This document shows positions 34,014-45,475 of a stretch of DNA of 64,000 nucleotides, piece after piece. Numbering within the stretch: position 1 is the first letter of the stretch; each line of letters opens with the position of its first letter. The DNA comes from Laetiporus sulphureus 93-53 (Eukaryota > Basidiomycota > Agaricomycetes > Polyporales > Laetiporaceae): NCBI RefSeq assembly GCF_001632365.1, contig NW_024468536.1, positions 400,134 to 464,133 on the forward strand, in the 5' to 3' direction. Both the position numbers and the translations under genes were made by a program. The notes under the pieces were generated by a model. That model ran no database searches and was not told where the DNA came from. It saw nothing but the letters and a program-made list of their open reading frames with translations.

Positions 34014-35735
34014 ATGTCTCACACCACACCGATCCCAAATGATCCCAGTTTCTTTCGGGCTCCATCTCTGGAGCTCCCCGAACATCTCAATTTTGTATTA
34101 CAACCTCTGAATCTCATTGTTCAGCAAGCCCTCACCGATACTGCACCCTCCGATGCTCATATACCTGACAATGTCAAAAATTGGATAGTCAACTTGGTCA
34201 CCAACGTAGTGGAAAAAATGTGTCAAGATACAGTGGCGCACTACGAGAACTTGATTGGGTGACAAGAAAACATCGCTCAACAAAACACCATGGAGTTCCA
34301 CAATCGCACGGTCTTTCTAGACGAACATTGTCAACAAGCCGAGTCTTGAATCTCAGATTTGGAAAAAACCTCAGCAGCATTAAACACTGAGGTCGATACT
34401 CTCAACAGTACATTGGGGGTATATGACAAACAAGTGCAGGAACTCGAAAAGCAATTGGCTGAGTTGAAGAAATCACACGATCGACTTCGCACATGGGTGG
34501 CGACGCAAGATAGGAAGGCGGGGCAAGGCGGTGGTAATGTTGCAGATATGGATGACAACAACGAAGTCATGTTCAGTTGCAAGGGAAAGTGCGTAAAAAT
34601 TGACCAGCCTGAAAAATATGGCAGCAATAAGGACAGAGTCAATCTCGATGATTGGCTCAAACAGGTTATGCTCTGGTTAAAATATACTGGACATACCAAA
34701 GACGAGTCCAAAATCATGTCCACCCTCTTGCTCCCAAAAGGAGGAGCATGCGAATACATGCAACATTGGATTACCACCATAAACGAAATGAACAAGGCAT
34801 CAGGGACTTGGGCGGAGTTTGTTGCAGAACTCTGCACAGCATATGAATCTTTGGACAGGGACGACAAAAAGCGGATGGAGTTAGAAGCCTGCGTCAAGAA
34901 GGATCATCGAGACTTCCACAAGTTCGCAGAAGAATTCCATCCAAAGGGCATCAGCACCAGCTTCTCACACCAAGACCTAATCGAGAAGGTCAAGAAACAT
35001 ATTCCGGAGAAGATGTGGCTGCTCATGCTGGCAGACATGCCTAAGGACAAGTGGCCCAAGAAGTGGAATAAATTCCTTGCATTTGCACTCCGGGTGTTTA
35101 CATCACTCCAACGAGAAGGCCACCATGCCAAGGCTGACACCAAGGACCCAAACGACATGGAGGTTGATGCGGTAGGGAAAAAGGGGAAGGCAAAATCGGG
35201 CAAGGCCTGCAGCATCCAAGATGACAAGTTGGTTTATGCCAACTGCAAGAAGAACAAAGCTACATTCTTCAAATCGTCAAAACGCTTCAGCAAGTATTGC
35301 GCCAATTGTTTCAAATTAGATCATGTCAAGAAGCAGGTGGAGAAGGAAAAGGAGGCAGCCACGAAGAAGAAGGATGGGAAGGACAAGGACGACACCAAAA
35401 AGAAGGCAAGGTCGTCCAAGATGCGACAGGTCATATCAGATTCCACTTCATCTGATAGCAACAGTGACTCTGATGAAGAAGTCAAGAAGAAGCACAAAAA
35501 GACCTCTTCCTCTAAGACTAAGGGGAAGGGTAAGGAGACAGCTGCGCACATTAGCGACCGCAGCATCCACTCAGAAAGCAGGCCTGATGCATCTGAGTCA
35601 GATGAAGAAGGACTGGCCAAGATCCTCTCAAGGCTCAGGTGCCTGAGGGCCAGTGGATCTACTCCATCATCAAGAAAGGTGGGAGAGGGCTCTTCGCAAA
35701 AGGATCTGAAGGGTTTTCTCAAAGGGGATCTGTAG
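34014..35735 (+). pseudogene. gag of element 2
   Basis: A 573-codon frame starting MSHTTPIPNDPSF. A coiled-coil-like N-terminal part (KQVQELEKQLAELKKSHDRL) is followed by a capsid-like region (NLDDWLKQVMLWLKYTGHT ... WAEFVAELCTAYESL). After that comes a Cys cluster of the form C-x2-C, about 18 residues, C-x2-C (first C of the first pair is changed to N in this copy: VYANCKKNK...CANCFKLDH). The end is a long Lys/Ser/Asp-rich tail. There are stops at 34260-34262 and 34347-34349. Pol follows in the -1 frame, overlapping the gag end. Confidence 0.8.
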
Positions 35736-36623
35736 GCAGCTCATCAGAGTCCCCTGAACATTATATAAGACCTGTACAATTAGCACCCAGCTCAGACACC
35801 TCTGTAGATCGTCGCAACGCAGAGGATGATAATGTAACTATTAAGAACTCGTCTCCGAATCCATCATCCTTTTATCCACCAGTTACATTATGGGTGTATG
35901 GCAAAAAATCGAGCGCCAAAGCTCTAGTTGATTCAGGAGCATATTCCATGTACATCAGCAAGCGATTCATAAGAAACAATCGACTTGCCACATCCAAGCT
36001 CAACACCACATACAAGGTGTATAATGCTGACAGATCCCAAAACAAACACGGTGAAATAACCGACTATGTAAAAGCATACATCAAAGTCAGAGATCATGGT
36101 TCAACCCACCGTCTGTTAGTCACAGACATCGGAAAACTAGACCTGATCATTGGGATGTCTTATCTCTGACAACACAATCCAGAGATTAATTGGCAACTTG
36201 GAGAATGGAAATATTCCCGATGCCCTGAAACGTGTCACCACCAACGGCTTCATAAAAAACAACAAGCCATTGTGAGAGAGGAATCTGAAAAAATCTCGCA
36301 ATGAGCACCACACATGGCTGATGAGGAGCCAATCACATTTAAAATGTTTAACGGGCAACACATTGATGCGATAAATCCTGTCATCTCTTGGGTCGAAATG
36401 GATGACCCGGAAGCCAAACAAATAGCTCGCATGATTCTGCAACTTGCAGACTGCAGCTATGTTGAATCAGAGGAAAACCTGAATGAAGCGGCACCCCAGT
36501 CAAACACTGGCAGCCAGAATCAGGTTATTAACGAAGTAGAATCTTGGGAAAAGTTAGTACCAGATTATTTACATTTGTTCGGTGATGTCTTCTCCAAAAA
36601 AGTGTCAGAAAGGATGCCAACTC
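35639..36623 (+). pseudogene. pol of element 2, part 1: protease and linker
   Basis: The -1 frame relative to gag overlaps its last 97 nt. The aspartic protease active site ALVDSGAYSMY is intact (about 35922-35955). A later segment reads DLIIGMSYL, after which a TGA (36167-36169) replaces a residue that is Arg in element 3 (YLRQHNPEINW). The linker continues to SERMPT, where element 3 is inserted after AACTC. The rest of pol resumes at 45476. Confidence 0.8.
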
Positions 36624-37333
36624 TATCACAAACTTAGGACGCAAGGCGCCGACTAAGCCTATAACTTAAAGATCAAACACTTACTTGTTGATAGTCGAAG
36701 TGTAGTGGGCAAACAAATGATCAGAGTAAAGCAGTGCTTTGCAAGTGAGCACTGGTAACACCATATGGATAGGCGTAGCAGAGATGAGAATAAGTCTGGA
36801 GGACTTATGCGTCTCAGAGCTCTGGCTTATATACATGAGCGGAGGGACCCTAATGACCCTGATGCCCCAGAACCGCTATCTAATGGATGAGGTCTGATTG
36901 GCTACCACTGCCTGTCAGACTGGATGTGTCATGTATGCCAAATATCCGAACTACTTAGTAAGACCATGGGACTATCTGGCCTGTAATGGCTACATCGCCG
37001 GTGGCATGGCACCGTTCTATTCTAGTATGTGAACTAATGTACTCTTTGGGACATATCTCCGGTGGCGTGTTCATTCCTTGAGGGATTCCTCTGAAGTCCG
37101 ACTGTGCCTTCTAGGTGGGATGATATTACTGTACAAGTTAGCTTACCTAATACCTGCGCCACTTATCACATGTATGGATATCACATGGTGTGTCATGTGA
37201 CTGGACCTAGACTTCCGGGGCACTTAGGACTGTCAGTACTTCGCGTACCGGTTCATTCCTTTCTGGACAGCCTAGTGCTGGTTTATGTAATGTCTTGGTC
37301 ACGTGAAGGTTGAGAACGTAAAAATCTGTGACA
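36624..37333 (-). repeat. 3' LTR of element 3
   Basis: 710 bp in minus orientation, TGTCACAG to TTTGTGATA. Donor-like GTAAGT at 36684-36679. The preceding purine tract reads AGAGGAGGGAGTAC on the minus strand and starts right behind the pol stop codon. Confidence 0.9.
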
Positions 37334-37345
37334 GTACTCCCTCCT

Positions 37346-37765
37346 CTAGACAGTTCGTCCCAAATCTGGCTTTTGACGTGATTTTTGGAAGTAATTATCG
37401 CCTGTTGAACCAAATCCACGGTGCCCTCGATCGGATGGTTTGAGATAATCTACTAGTGAAACAGCAGGGGTGGTAATACTTTCAATGATGAGTTGGGCGA
37501 TTCGATCGCCAATATTGACTATAAAGTCATCATCCGTATTATTGATTAGCAAAACCTTGATTTCGCCTGTATATCCTCTGTCGATGACACCAGCACCTGT
37601 GTCGATGCCTTTGACGGCTAATCCACTGTGGGGTGCAATTTGACCATAAGTTCCTCGAGGTGTTGTGAAATGAAGTCTCGTGGAGACTAGTCCGCGCGAT
37701 CGTGCTCAGATAGTTGTTGGTTCTGATGCAGCTAAATCCATTCCAGCATCGTCTTCGTGAGCATA
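37346..37765 (-). pseudogene. dUTPase domain at the end of pol, element 3
   Basis: A trimeric-type dUTPase hydrolyses dUTP to dUMP and would keep uracil out of reverse-transcribed DNA. The five family motifs are recognisable: DDAGMDL (1), PHSGLA where other copies have PRSGLA (2), [13 protein letters not shown] (3), GDRIAQLI (4) and a Gly-rich [14 protein letters not shown] (5). It lies downstream of the chromodomain with no break in gene order and ends at TAG 37346-37348, just before the polypurine tract. A TGA or TAG interrupts the frame near its start, so this copy is dead. Confidence 0.85.
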
Positions 37766-38967
37766 TTTTGGTGGTTTTACATTGGGATTGTTGAAGGTAA
37801 CCTGAAGATCCCTTGAAGTGTCCCAATCATCTCTATCTTAGTCATAAATCTGGATAGTATCAGTGGCAGGGTCATAGATTTGACCTGTTCTCCTTGGTTC
37901 AAAAATGCCATCGACTGGATTTGTATCGATAAGAGATATTGATTGTGGTGCGTCTGAATATTTCTTGTGAAATTCTCAAATTAGACGCGGAGATTTCTTT
38001 AGGTTAGCGGCTAGCTCCCAAGTTTCTTCCGCTTTGGAGTAGCCTTTCCAATGTATCAAATATTAAAGTTTGTCACGAATGACACGAGAGTCGACTATGT
38101 ATTCGACTTCCCATTCTTCGCCAGTTTTCTTTTTAATTGGAGGACGGGGTCTAAGTGTGCATCCAGGTATTTCATCTTCGTGGTAAAGCGTGAGCTTAGA
38201 TGCGTGAAAAACTGGATGAATGCCGTATTGCCGCAGCATTTGTAGTTTATATGTAACTGGTCCTAGTTTTTTCACAATTTTGAAGGGTCCATCTCTCCGT
38301 TGTGCCAGTTTGGCTCCCGATGTTTGCCAATCTTTAGTGGAGAGTAGTACTTGGTCTCCGACTTTGAATGGCGGGGGTCGTATGGATTGATCGTAATACC
38401 ACTTCATGCATTCAGCTGCCAGCGATAAGGCTGCTTTCGCTTGCTCCTGCACTTCTACGCATGCCTGCATTATAGAATCTAACGTCTTATGTTTAATGGG
38501 GTCCATTATTGTTGGTTCTGCGCATGGATGTCTACCATATTTGATAAAGAATGGAGAATTCTTTGTGGCTTCTGATGCCTGGTTATTGTATGCGAATTCG
38601 GCAGTTGGAAGTAATGTGCTCCAGTCTTCCACATGTCTATCAGTATAAATACAGAGGTATTGTTCTAACGATTGATTGGTGCATTCCGTTTGACTATCAG
38701 TCTCCGGATGATATGCCGAAGACATTGTTGAATTTATCCCAAGTAGCTTACAAACTTCTTGAAATAATGCGCTTGCAAATTGAGTTCCTCTATCCCAGAT
38801 GATTTGTCTCGGGAGACCGTGCTATGTCCACACCCTTTCATAAAAGGTGCGAGCAAGATCTGTTGCAGAGAATTCATTTGTGATTGCAAAGAAGTGTGCA
38901 CGTTTGGTCAATCGGTCAACTACTACCATTATTGTGTTGTAGCCATTAGACTCTGGTAATTGTGTAA
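37766..38967 (-). pseudogene. Integrase core and chromodomain, element 3
   Basis: The integrase catalytic core reads MVVVDRLTKRAHFFAI (first Asp), IISDRGTQFASALF (second Asp) and YHPETDSQTECTNQSL (Glu). A longer C-terminal part follows, with GPVTYKLQMLRQYGIHPVFH. The chromodomain at about 37985-38130 has text VEYIVDSRVI and YLIHWKGYSKAEETWE with the aromatic cage positions, as in chromoviruses that target histone marks. A TAG at about 38824 (VWT-stop-HGLPR) and a CAA to TAA change in the chromodomain disable it. Confidence 0.88.
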
Positions 38968-40740
38968 TCAAATCGACAAAACAATTTCCCAGGGTTCCGT
39001 CGGGATTTCGTTTGGTTGTAGATCTCTGTACTTTGGCTGATTGATGTTCTTGTTGCATTGACAAAGATCGCAAGAACAAACATATTTTTTGACGTAAGTG
39101 GACATTTCCGGCCACCAGTAATTATGAGATAACATCTCATATGTCTTCCATCTTCCTGGATGACCTGCACTGGCAGCTTCATGATGACGTTGGACGATTT
39201 CTCGTCTAAGTGATTCCTTTTTATCTGCTTTCGGCACGTAGACTTTGCCTCGGTAAAGCAATATCCCACTTTCGAAGTTCCAGTCTTCGAGTCCTTTTGA
39301 GAACTCTCGTTGCCCTTTCTTAAGTAAATCTTGATAAGATTTGTTCACATTGTCGTCTTGAAGTGCCATTTTTATCTTGTCCACCAAATCGTGATCTGTG
39401 ACAACTGTGAGGTGAGGGTGTTGGATTGCTTTAATCGTGAAATATTCAGGTTTGAGTAGAGTTTTATCTGAATTATCGAGATTCACCCCCTCCTCATGAT
39501 CTGGCCTCCTGGGCAGAGGATCGGCGCGATGCATTGATTTTCCTGGTTTGTGATGTAGTTGGATGTTGAACCGTGTGAGGTAAAGTGACCATCGAGCTTG
39601 CCGTCTTGTCAGCTTTTGTGCTGATTTGAAATAGGTCAAGTTCTGGTGATCGGACCAAATTTCTACTGGGAGCGGATGATCTTCGAGATGTTGTCGGTAT
39701 TCTTCCAATGCTCGAATGATTGCGAGCATCTCTTTGTCATAGATTTTGTAATTCCGCTCAGCTGCAGTTAGGCTTTTTGAGTAGAAAGCGATTGGATGCC
39801 ACAACCTATCATCTTTGAGTTGTTCAAGGCATGCGCCAGTGGCAAAATCGCTTGAGTCTGTTTCTAACCGGAATGGATGAACATCATCCGGTAACACCAG
39901 AATTGGAGCTGTGGTAAAGGCATGTTTAAGAGAATCAAATGCCTGTTGCTGTTCCTCGCTCCATACCCATTGTTGATCCTTCCTTGTCAGGATATTGAGT
40001 GGTCGAGACTGTTTGGCAAATCCTTCGATGAATCGACGATAGAAGTTAGCGAACCCGAGAAAGGCTTGTACTTGTTTAACCTTCTTGGGTTCAGGCCATT
40101 CGAGAACACCTGCGACCTTTTGTGGATCCATTTGGACCCTTCCTTTTGCAATGATCATGCCGAGATACTCAATCGATGGTTGTTCGAAGAAGCACTTCTC
40201 AGGCTTTGCAAAAAGGTCATTTTTCCGCAGTCTTTTTAGTACCTCTTTTGTAATCTTCCGATGTTGTTTGAGATCGTTGGTGAAGATTAAGATGTCGTCG
40301 AGGTAGACGATCACATGGCCTTCCCAAATAAGATCATCCAAAATCTCATTCATCATGTGTTGGAAGGTGGCTGGTGCATTGCAGAAACTGAAAAACATAA
40401 CTGTTGCCTCGTATAATCCCCGATGCGTAATAAACACTGTCTTCCATTCATCACCCTTGCGGACGTAAACATTATTGTACCCCCAGCGGAGATCCAATTT
40501 GGTGAATATGGAAGTGTTGCTGAGCTGATCAATTAGCTCACTTATTCGAGGGATTGGGAAGCGGTTTTTCTTGGTTATTTTGTTCAGTTTTCGGTAATCT
40601 TGTACCAGTCTTAGTGTGCCGTCTTTCTTTTTGACAAAGAATATGGGTGCAGCAATCAGTGATTTCGATTTGCGAATATAGCCCTTGGCTAGATTTTCAT
40701 CGATCCATGAATCCAGAGAATTGCGCTCCTCAGGATTCAT
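38968..40740 (-). pseudogene. Reverse transcriptase, RNase H and integrase zinc finger, element 3
   Basis: A 590-codon open frame starting MNPEERNSLDSW. RT motifs are FFVKKKDGTLRLVQDYR, LDLRWGYNN and the catalytic VYLDDILIF. RNase H motifs are [27 protein letters not shown] and the EIWSDHQNLTYF block. The integrase HHCC finger reads RHHEAASAGHPGRWKTYEML and CSCDLCQCNK. The frame ends at WEIVLSI, where relatives continue into VDLITQLPES. A single base lost near 38978 causes the shift into the frame that starts at 39115. Confidence 0.9.
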
Positions 40741-41541
40741 TGGATAAAGCTTGCTTGGTCATGGTAATGTGTGGTCTTCTTCAAACTCGATTATGTGATC
40801 ATACAGCTTTCGAGTTGGCATCCTTTCCGGTGCTTTTTTGGAGAAGACATCACTGAATGAATGTAGGTAATCTGGTACTAGCTTTTTCCAGGATTCTACC
40901 TCGTTAATAACCTGATTCTGGCTGCCAGTGTTTGACTGGGGTGCCACTTCATTCAGGTCTTCCTCTGGTTCAGCATAGCTGCAGTCCGTGAGTTGCAGAA
41001 TCATGCGAGCTATTTGTTCAGCTTCGGAGTCGTCCATTTAGACCCACGAGATGATAGGATTTATCGCATCAATGTTTTGCCCATTGAACATCCTATAAGC
41101 GACTGGCTCCTCATCAGCCATGTGTTGTGCACGTTGCGAGATTTCCTCAGCTTCCTCTCTCGCAATGGCTTGTTGTTTTTCATGAAGCCTCTGGTGGTGA
41201 CACGTTTCAGGGCATCGGGAATATTTCCATTCTCCAAGTTGCCAATTTATCTCCGGATTGTGTTGACGGAGATACAACATCCCAATGATCAGGTCTAGCT
41301 TTCCGATGTCTGTGACTAGCAGATGGTGGGTTGAACCATGATCTCCTACTTTGATGTAGGCTTTTACGTAGTCAGTTATTTCACCGTGCTTGTTTTGGGA
41401 TCTGTCCGCGTTATATACTCTGTATGCGGTGTTCAGCTTGAATGTGGCAAGTCGATTGTTTCTTACAAATCGCTTGCTGATATACATGGAATATGCTTCT
41501 GAATCGACTAGAGCTTCGGCGCTCAATTTTTTGCCATACAC
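40741..41541 (-). pseudogene. Protease and linker, element 3
   Basis: Retropepsin-like region. The active site reads ALVDSEAYSMY, so the Gly of D-S-G is changed to Glu, which should kill activity. Downstream text MLYLRQHNPEINWQLG and a linker up to KLYDHIIEFEEDHTLP follow. A TGA then stands where CGA (Arg) is expected before PSKLYPMN. Confidence 0.82.
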
Positions 41542-41699
41542 CCATAATGTAACTGGTAGATAGAATGATAATAGATTTGGAGCCGAATTCTTAATAGTTA
41601 CATTATGTTCCTCTGCATTGTGATGATCTACAGAGGAGTCTGAGCCGGGTGCTACTTGTACAGGTCTTATATAACATTCAGGGGACTCTAACGAGCTGC

Positions 41700-43445
41700 C
41701 TACAGATCCCCTTTGAGAAAATCCTTCAGATCCTTTCGCGAAGAGCCCTCTCCTGCCTTTCTGGATGAGTTAGATCCACTGACCCTCAGGTGCCTGAGCC
41801 TTGAGAGGATCTCGGCCAGTTCTTCTTCGTCCGACTCAGATGCTTCAGGCTCGCTTTTCGAGTGGATGCTGTGGTCACTTATGTGTGCAGCTGTCTCCTT
41901 ACCCTTCCCCTTAGTCTTAGAGGAAGAGGACTTTTTGTGCTTCCTTGTGTCGACATCTGAGTCGACTTCCATCTCGCTATCGGATGAAGCAGAATTCGAT
42001 GCGACTTGTCGTGTCCTGGATGACTTTGCCTTCTTCTTGGCGTCGTCCTTGCTCCTCACATCCTTCTTCTTCATGGCTGCCTCCTTCTCTTTCTCTGCCT
42101 GTTTCTTGACATGATTTAATTTAAAACAATCAGAGCAATACTTGCCGAAGTGCTTTGATGACTTGAAGAATGTCGGCTTGTTCTTCTTGCAGTTGGCGCA
42201 TACCAACTTATCATCTTGCACTCTGCGCGCCTTGCCCGATTTCACCTTCCCCTTCTTCCCTACCACGTCAACCTCCATGGCATTAGGATCTTTAGTATCA
42301 GCCTTGGCATAACGGTTCTCTCGTTGAAGCGAAGTAAACATCCAGAGTGCGAATGTAAGGAACTCAGTCCATTTCTGGGGCCACTTGTCCTTAGGCGTGT
42401 CTGCCAACATGAGCAGCCACGTCTTTTCCAGGATGTGTTTCTTGACCTTTTCGATTAGGTCTTGATCCAAGAAGCCAGTGCCGGTTGCCTTTGAACGGAA
42501 TTCTTCTGCGAACTTTCAGAAGTCTCGATGTTCCTTCTTGATGAAAGATTCTAACTCTGTTCGCTTCTTGTCATCCTTGTCCAAAGATTCGTATGCTGTG
42601 CGAAGTTCATCGACGAACGTCACCCAAGTCCCTGGTGCCTTGTTGGTTTTGTTGATGGTGGTAATCCAATGTCACATGTATTCGCGTGCTCCTCCTTTTA
42701 GCAGCAAGAGGGTGGACATAATCTTGGACTCGTCTTTGGTATGTCCGGTGTATTTTAACCAGAGCATAACCTGTTCGAGCCAATCATTGAGATTGACTCC
42801 GTCCTTATTGCCACCATATTTTTCAGGCTGGTCAATTTTTACGCCCTTTCCTTTGCGACCGAACACGACTTCATCGTCGTCATCCGTGTCTGCAACATTG
42901 TTACCACCTTGTCCCGCCTTCCTCCCTTGTGTGTTCGCTCATGTCCGAAGTCGATCATGCGACTTCTTGAGTGTGTCAACCATGTTGTGAAGCTCCTCAT
43001 CATGTTCTCCCAAAGTTGTTACTTTGGTCTCGAGATTTTGTCGATAGTCCTCGACCAGCTCTTGCAACTCTGTGGTTAGAGCTGCGACCGTCTTCTCCAA
43101 ATCTCCTATTTGGGAAGCGAGCTGTTGTCTCTGAGTGTTGAGGAACATTGTACGATTATGGAACTCCGTGGTGGTTTGTTGAGCAATACTTTCTTGTCAC
43201 CCAATAAGATTTTCATAGTGCACCACAGTATCTTGACGCGTCTTTTCCACCACATTGGTGACTAGGTCGACTACCCAATTTTTAACATTATCGGGTATAT
43301 GGGCATCTGGGGGCGCCGTATTGGCGAGGGCTTGATGAATAATTGGATTTGGAGGTTGTAATGTTACATTGAGATGTGCGGGGAGCTCCGGAGATGGAGC
43401 CCGAGAGAAACTGGGATCATTGGAGGTCGGAGTGGTGTGAGACAT
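41700..43445 (-). pseudogene. gag of element 3
   Basis: A 581-codon frame starting MSHTTPTSNDPSF with a few stops. The coiled-coil-like N-terminus and capsid-like part match element 2. The Cys cluster is complete here: LVCANCKKNKPTFFKSSKHF then GKYCSDCFKLNH, that is two C-x2-C pairs and no CCHC knuckle. A Lys-rich and Ser/Glu-rich tail ends LKDFLKGDL. Pol continues in the -1 frame, as in element 2. Confidence 0.82.
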
Positions 43446-43452
43446 ATTTTTA

Positions 43453-44019
43453 TCAATTTTCTTCCTCTATTTCACATAGATGTTCCTCGAATTCGGTGAT
43501 ATGACTATTTGCGATTACTGCTGAGCAAACAATTTGATGATTTGCACGTGCATGTTGTAATACCCACACGTCGTTGAATATAACCTTGACAAAAGGCTGC
43601 CACAGGAATTTAGTTTTATACCTGGCTGCTGCCCACTGATGGTTATGATGGATGTCGCAAATGCGTTCGGTTTCTTCGAGCCAGTCGATGAAGCTATCAT
43701 ATGCTTCGGTTACATGATCTTCGGGTTCTTTGCCTGCAATTAGGATATAGTGGATGTGTACCGCAACGTTTCTCCAATCGAATTCTGTGTATAATTGGAG
43801 AGCCGATAGGTGATAGACGTCGTGATAATCGATGTGAAAAATGTCTTCGTATATAACGAAGGCTTCTGCTGCTCTGTCATGAAGTGCGCGTGGAATTGCA
43901 TCCCAAAGAGAATCGAATGTATGTCCGACCGGATGTATGTGCTCAAAGTTATTCAGATCGTTAGAATCGCCAGATGAATTTGAACTAATGGATCAGTTCG
44001 AGTCGTCAAATGATGACAT
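43453..44019 (-). pseudogene. ORF B of element 3, function unknown
   Basis: 567 nt, starting MSSFDDSN and ending EIEEEN, the same size as in element 2. The stop lies 7 nt before the gag ATG at 43445. Few stops interrupt it, one of them directly after the MSSFDDSN start. Text such as FIDWLEETERICDIHHNHQW is shared with element 2. No domain is recognised. Confidence 0.55.
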
Positions 44020-44033
44020 ATAATAGGTATCTA

Positions 44034-44735
44034 CTACAAAGGTCTGCCCATGACCTGTATTCCTAGACGATATTGCTGGATAATATCTCTTATTATCCAA
44101 TGAGCTTCTCCTCCTTGTCATTTCCTTTCCTGAACGTAGTCGCAAAAGGCGCGTACCACGTGTTGATGTATGAAAGGAAGTTTGAATTCTGCAATATCTG
44201 TGAGGATTAGCTCGAGCTTGTGAATGAGGTGCTCGAGGTCGAGGATGTCGTAGTTGTCTAGTTGACGATGGTACCATTTAGTGAGGAATAGGTGAACTTG
44301 TCGAAGGGTGCCTTCGACGTGCCGTGTAGATATGATAAAAACCGCGAGAGGATAGATGTAATGAGACCCTAGAGGGGTCTCGACGTATGTCCCTTGATTA
44401 ATGAGATCTGGACCTGGGGGTCCTGCAGATAGAGTCAGTTGCCTGACTGATGGAGACTGGATATTGGATACTGAACTGTTGCCGTGTGGGGGCCGACTTC
44501 CCATTGAGATGTGTCCTGGCCTTGGCAGGGGTCTTATGAGCTGCTGCTTGTAGAACTCGATTGGAGTTCTCGCTCGAGGATGACAGATTACACCGTCAGT
44601 GCTGCGCAATGCCTTGGAGTGGCTTACGCTGGTAGAGTCAGCATCTGCTGGAGAGGCAGGTGAAGATATGACACTGCTAACGTGCAGGTGGACGTGCGAA
44701 GATGCAACACTGCAGTGAGCGCACTGAGCAGGCAC
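44034..44735 (-). pseudogene. ORF A of element 3, function unknown
   Basis: 702 nt, the same length as in element 2, open from 44735 except for one TGA at 44118-44120 (a His codon in element 2). No ATG stands at its start. It ends with DIIQQYRLGIQVMGRPL, 14 nt before ORF B. Both leader ORFs precede gag in both copies. Confidence 0.5.
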
Positions 44736-44751
44736 TCGAGGCAGGTAAGGT

Positions 44752-44763
44752 CAGACTTATTCT
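44752..44763 (-). promoter_or_regulatory. Primer-binding site of element 3 (self-priming type)
   Basis: On the minus strand AGAATAAGTCTG begins two bases after the 5' LTR. It is the reverse complement of the predicted RNA 5' end at 44940-44929. Confidence 0.65.
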
Positions 44764-44765
44764 TC

Positions 44766-45475
44766 TATCACAAACTTAGGATGCAAGGCACCGACTAAGC
44801 CTATGACTTAAAGATCAAACACTTACTTGTTGATAGTCGAAGTGTAGTGGGCACACAAATGATCAGAGTAAAGCAGTGCTTTGCAAGTGAGCACTGGTAA
44901 CACCGTATGGATAGGTGTAGCAGAGATGAGAATAAGTCTGGGGAACTTAGTCGTCTCAGAGCTCTGGCTTATATACATGAGCGGAGGGACCCTAATGACC
45001 CTGATACCCCAGAATCGCTATCTAATGGATGAGGTCTGATTGGCTACCACTGCCTGTCAGACTGGATGTGTCATGCATGCCGAATATCTGAACTACTTAG
45101 TAAGACCATGGGACTATCTGGCCTGTAATGGCTACATCGTCGGTGGCGTGGCACCATTCTATTCTAGTATGTGAACTAATGTACTCTTTGGGACATATCT
45201 CCAGTGGCGTGTTCATTCCTTGAGGGATTCCTCCGGAGTCTGACCGTGCCTTCTAGGTGGGATGATATTACTGTATAAGTTAGCTTATCTAATACCTGCA
45301 CCACTTGTCACATGTATGGATATCACGTGGTGTGTCACGTGACTGGACCTAGACTTCCAGGGCACTTAGAACTGTCAGTACTTCGCATACCTGTTCGTTC
45401 CTTTCTGGACAGCCTAGCGCTGGGTTATGTAATGTCTTGGTTACGTGAAGGTTGAGAACGTGAAAATCTGTAACA
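44766..45475 (-). repeat. 5' LTR of element 3
   Basis: 710 bp, minus orientation, TGTTACAG to TTTGTGATA. GTAAGT donor-like site at 44826-44821. It carries the 78-bp block missing in element 2. Confidence 0.9.
44929..44940 (-). promoter_or_regulatory. Predicted transcript 5' end / self-primer of element 3
   Basis: On the minus strand CAGACTTATTCT, about 30 nt downstream of the TATA box at 44976-44969. Confidence 0.6.

Larger units (their letters stand above)
36624..45475 (-). mobile_element. Element 3: nearly complete chromovirus with dUTPase
   Basis: An 8.85-kb Ty3/gypsy element on the minus strand, same family as element 2 and inserted into it. The 5-bp duplication AACTC (36619-36623 and 45476-45480) is exact, and both LTRs are 710 bp. 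All parts are in order: LTR, primer site, ORF A, ORF B, gag, protease, reverse transcriptase, RNase H, integrase, chromodomain, dUTPase, polypurine tract, LTR. It has several nonsense changes and a one-base frameshift at the start of the integrase core, so it is not autonomous now. Confidence 0.92.

Noticed and set aside
34331..35722. Large minus-strand ORFs opposite gag of element 2 (and plus-strand ones opposite gag of element 3)
   Set aside because: Antisense of the Lys/Ser-rich gag tail. The composition (Phe/Ser/Leu-rich) is a mirror effect.
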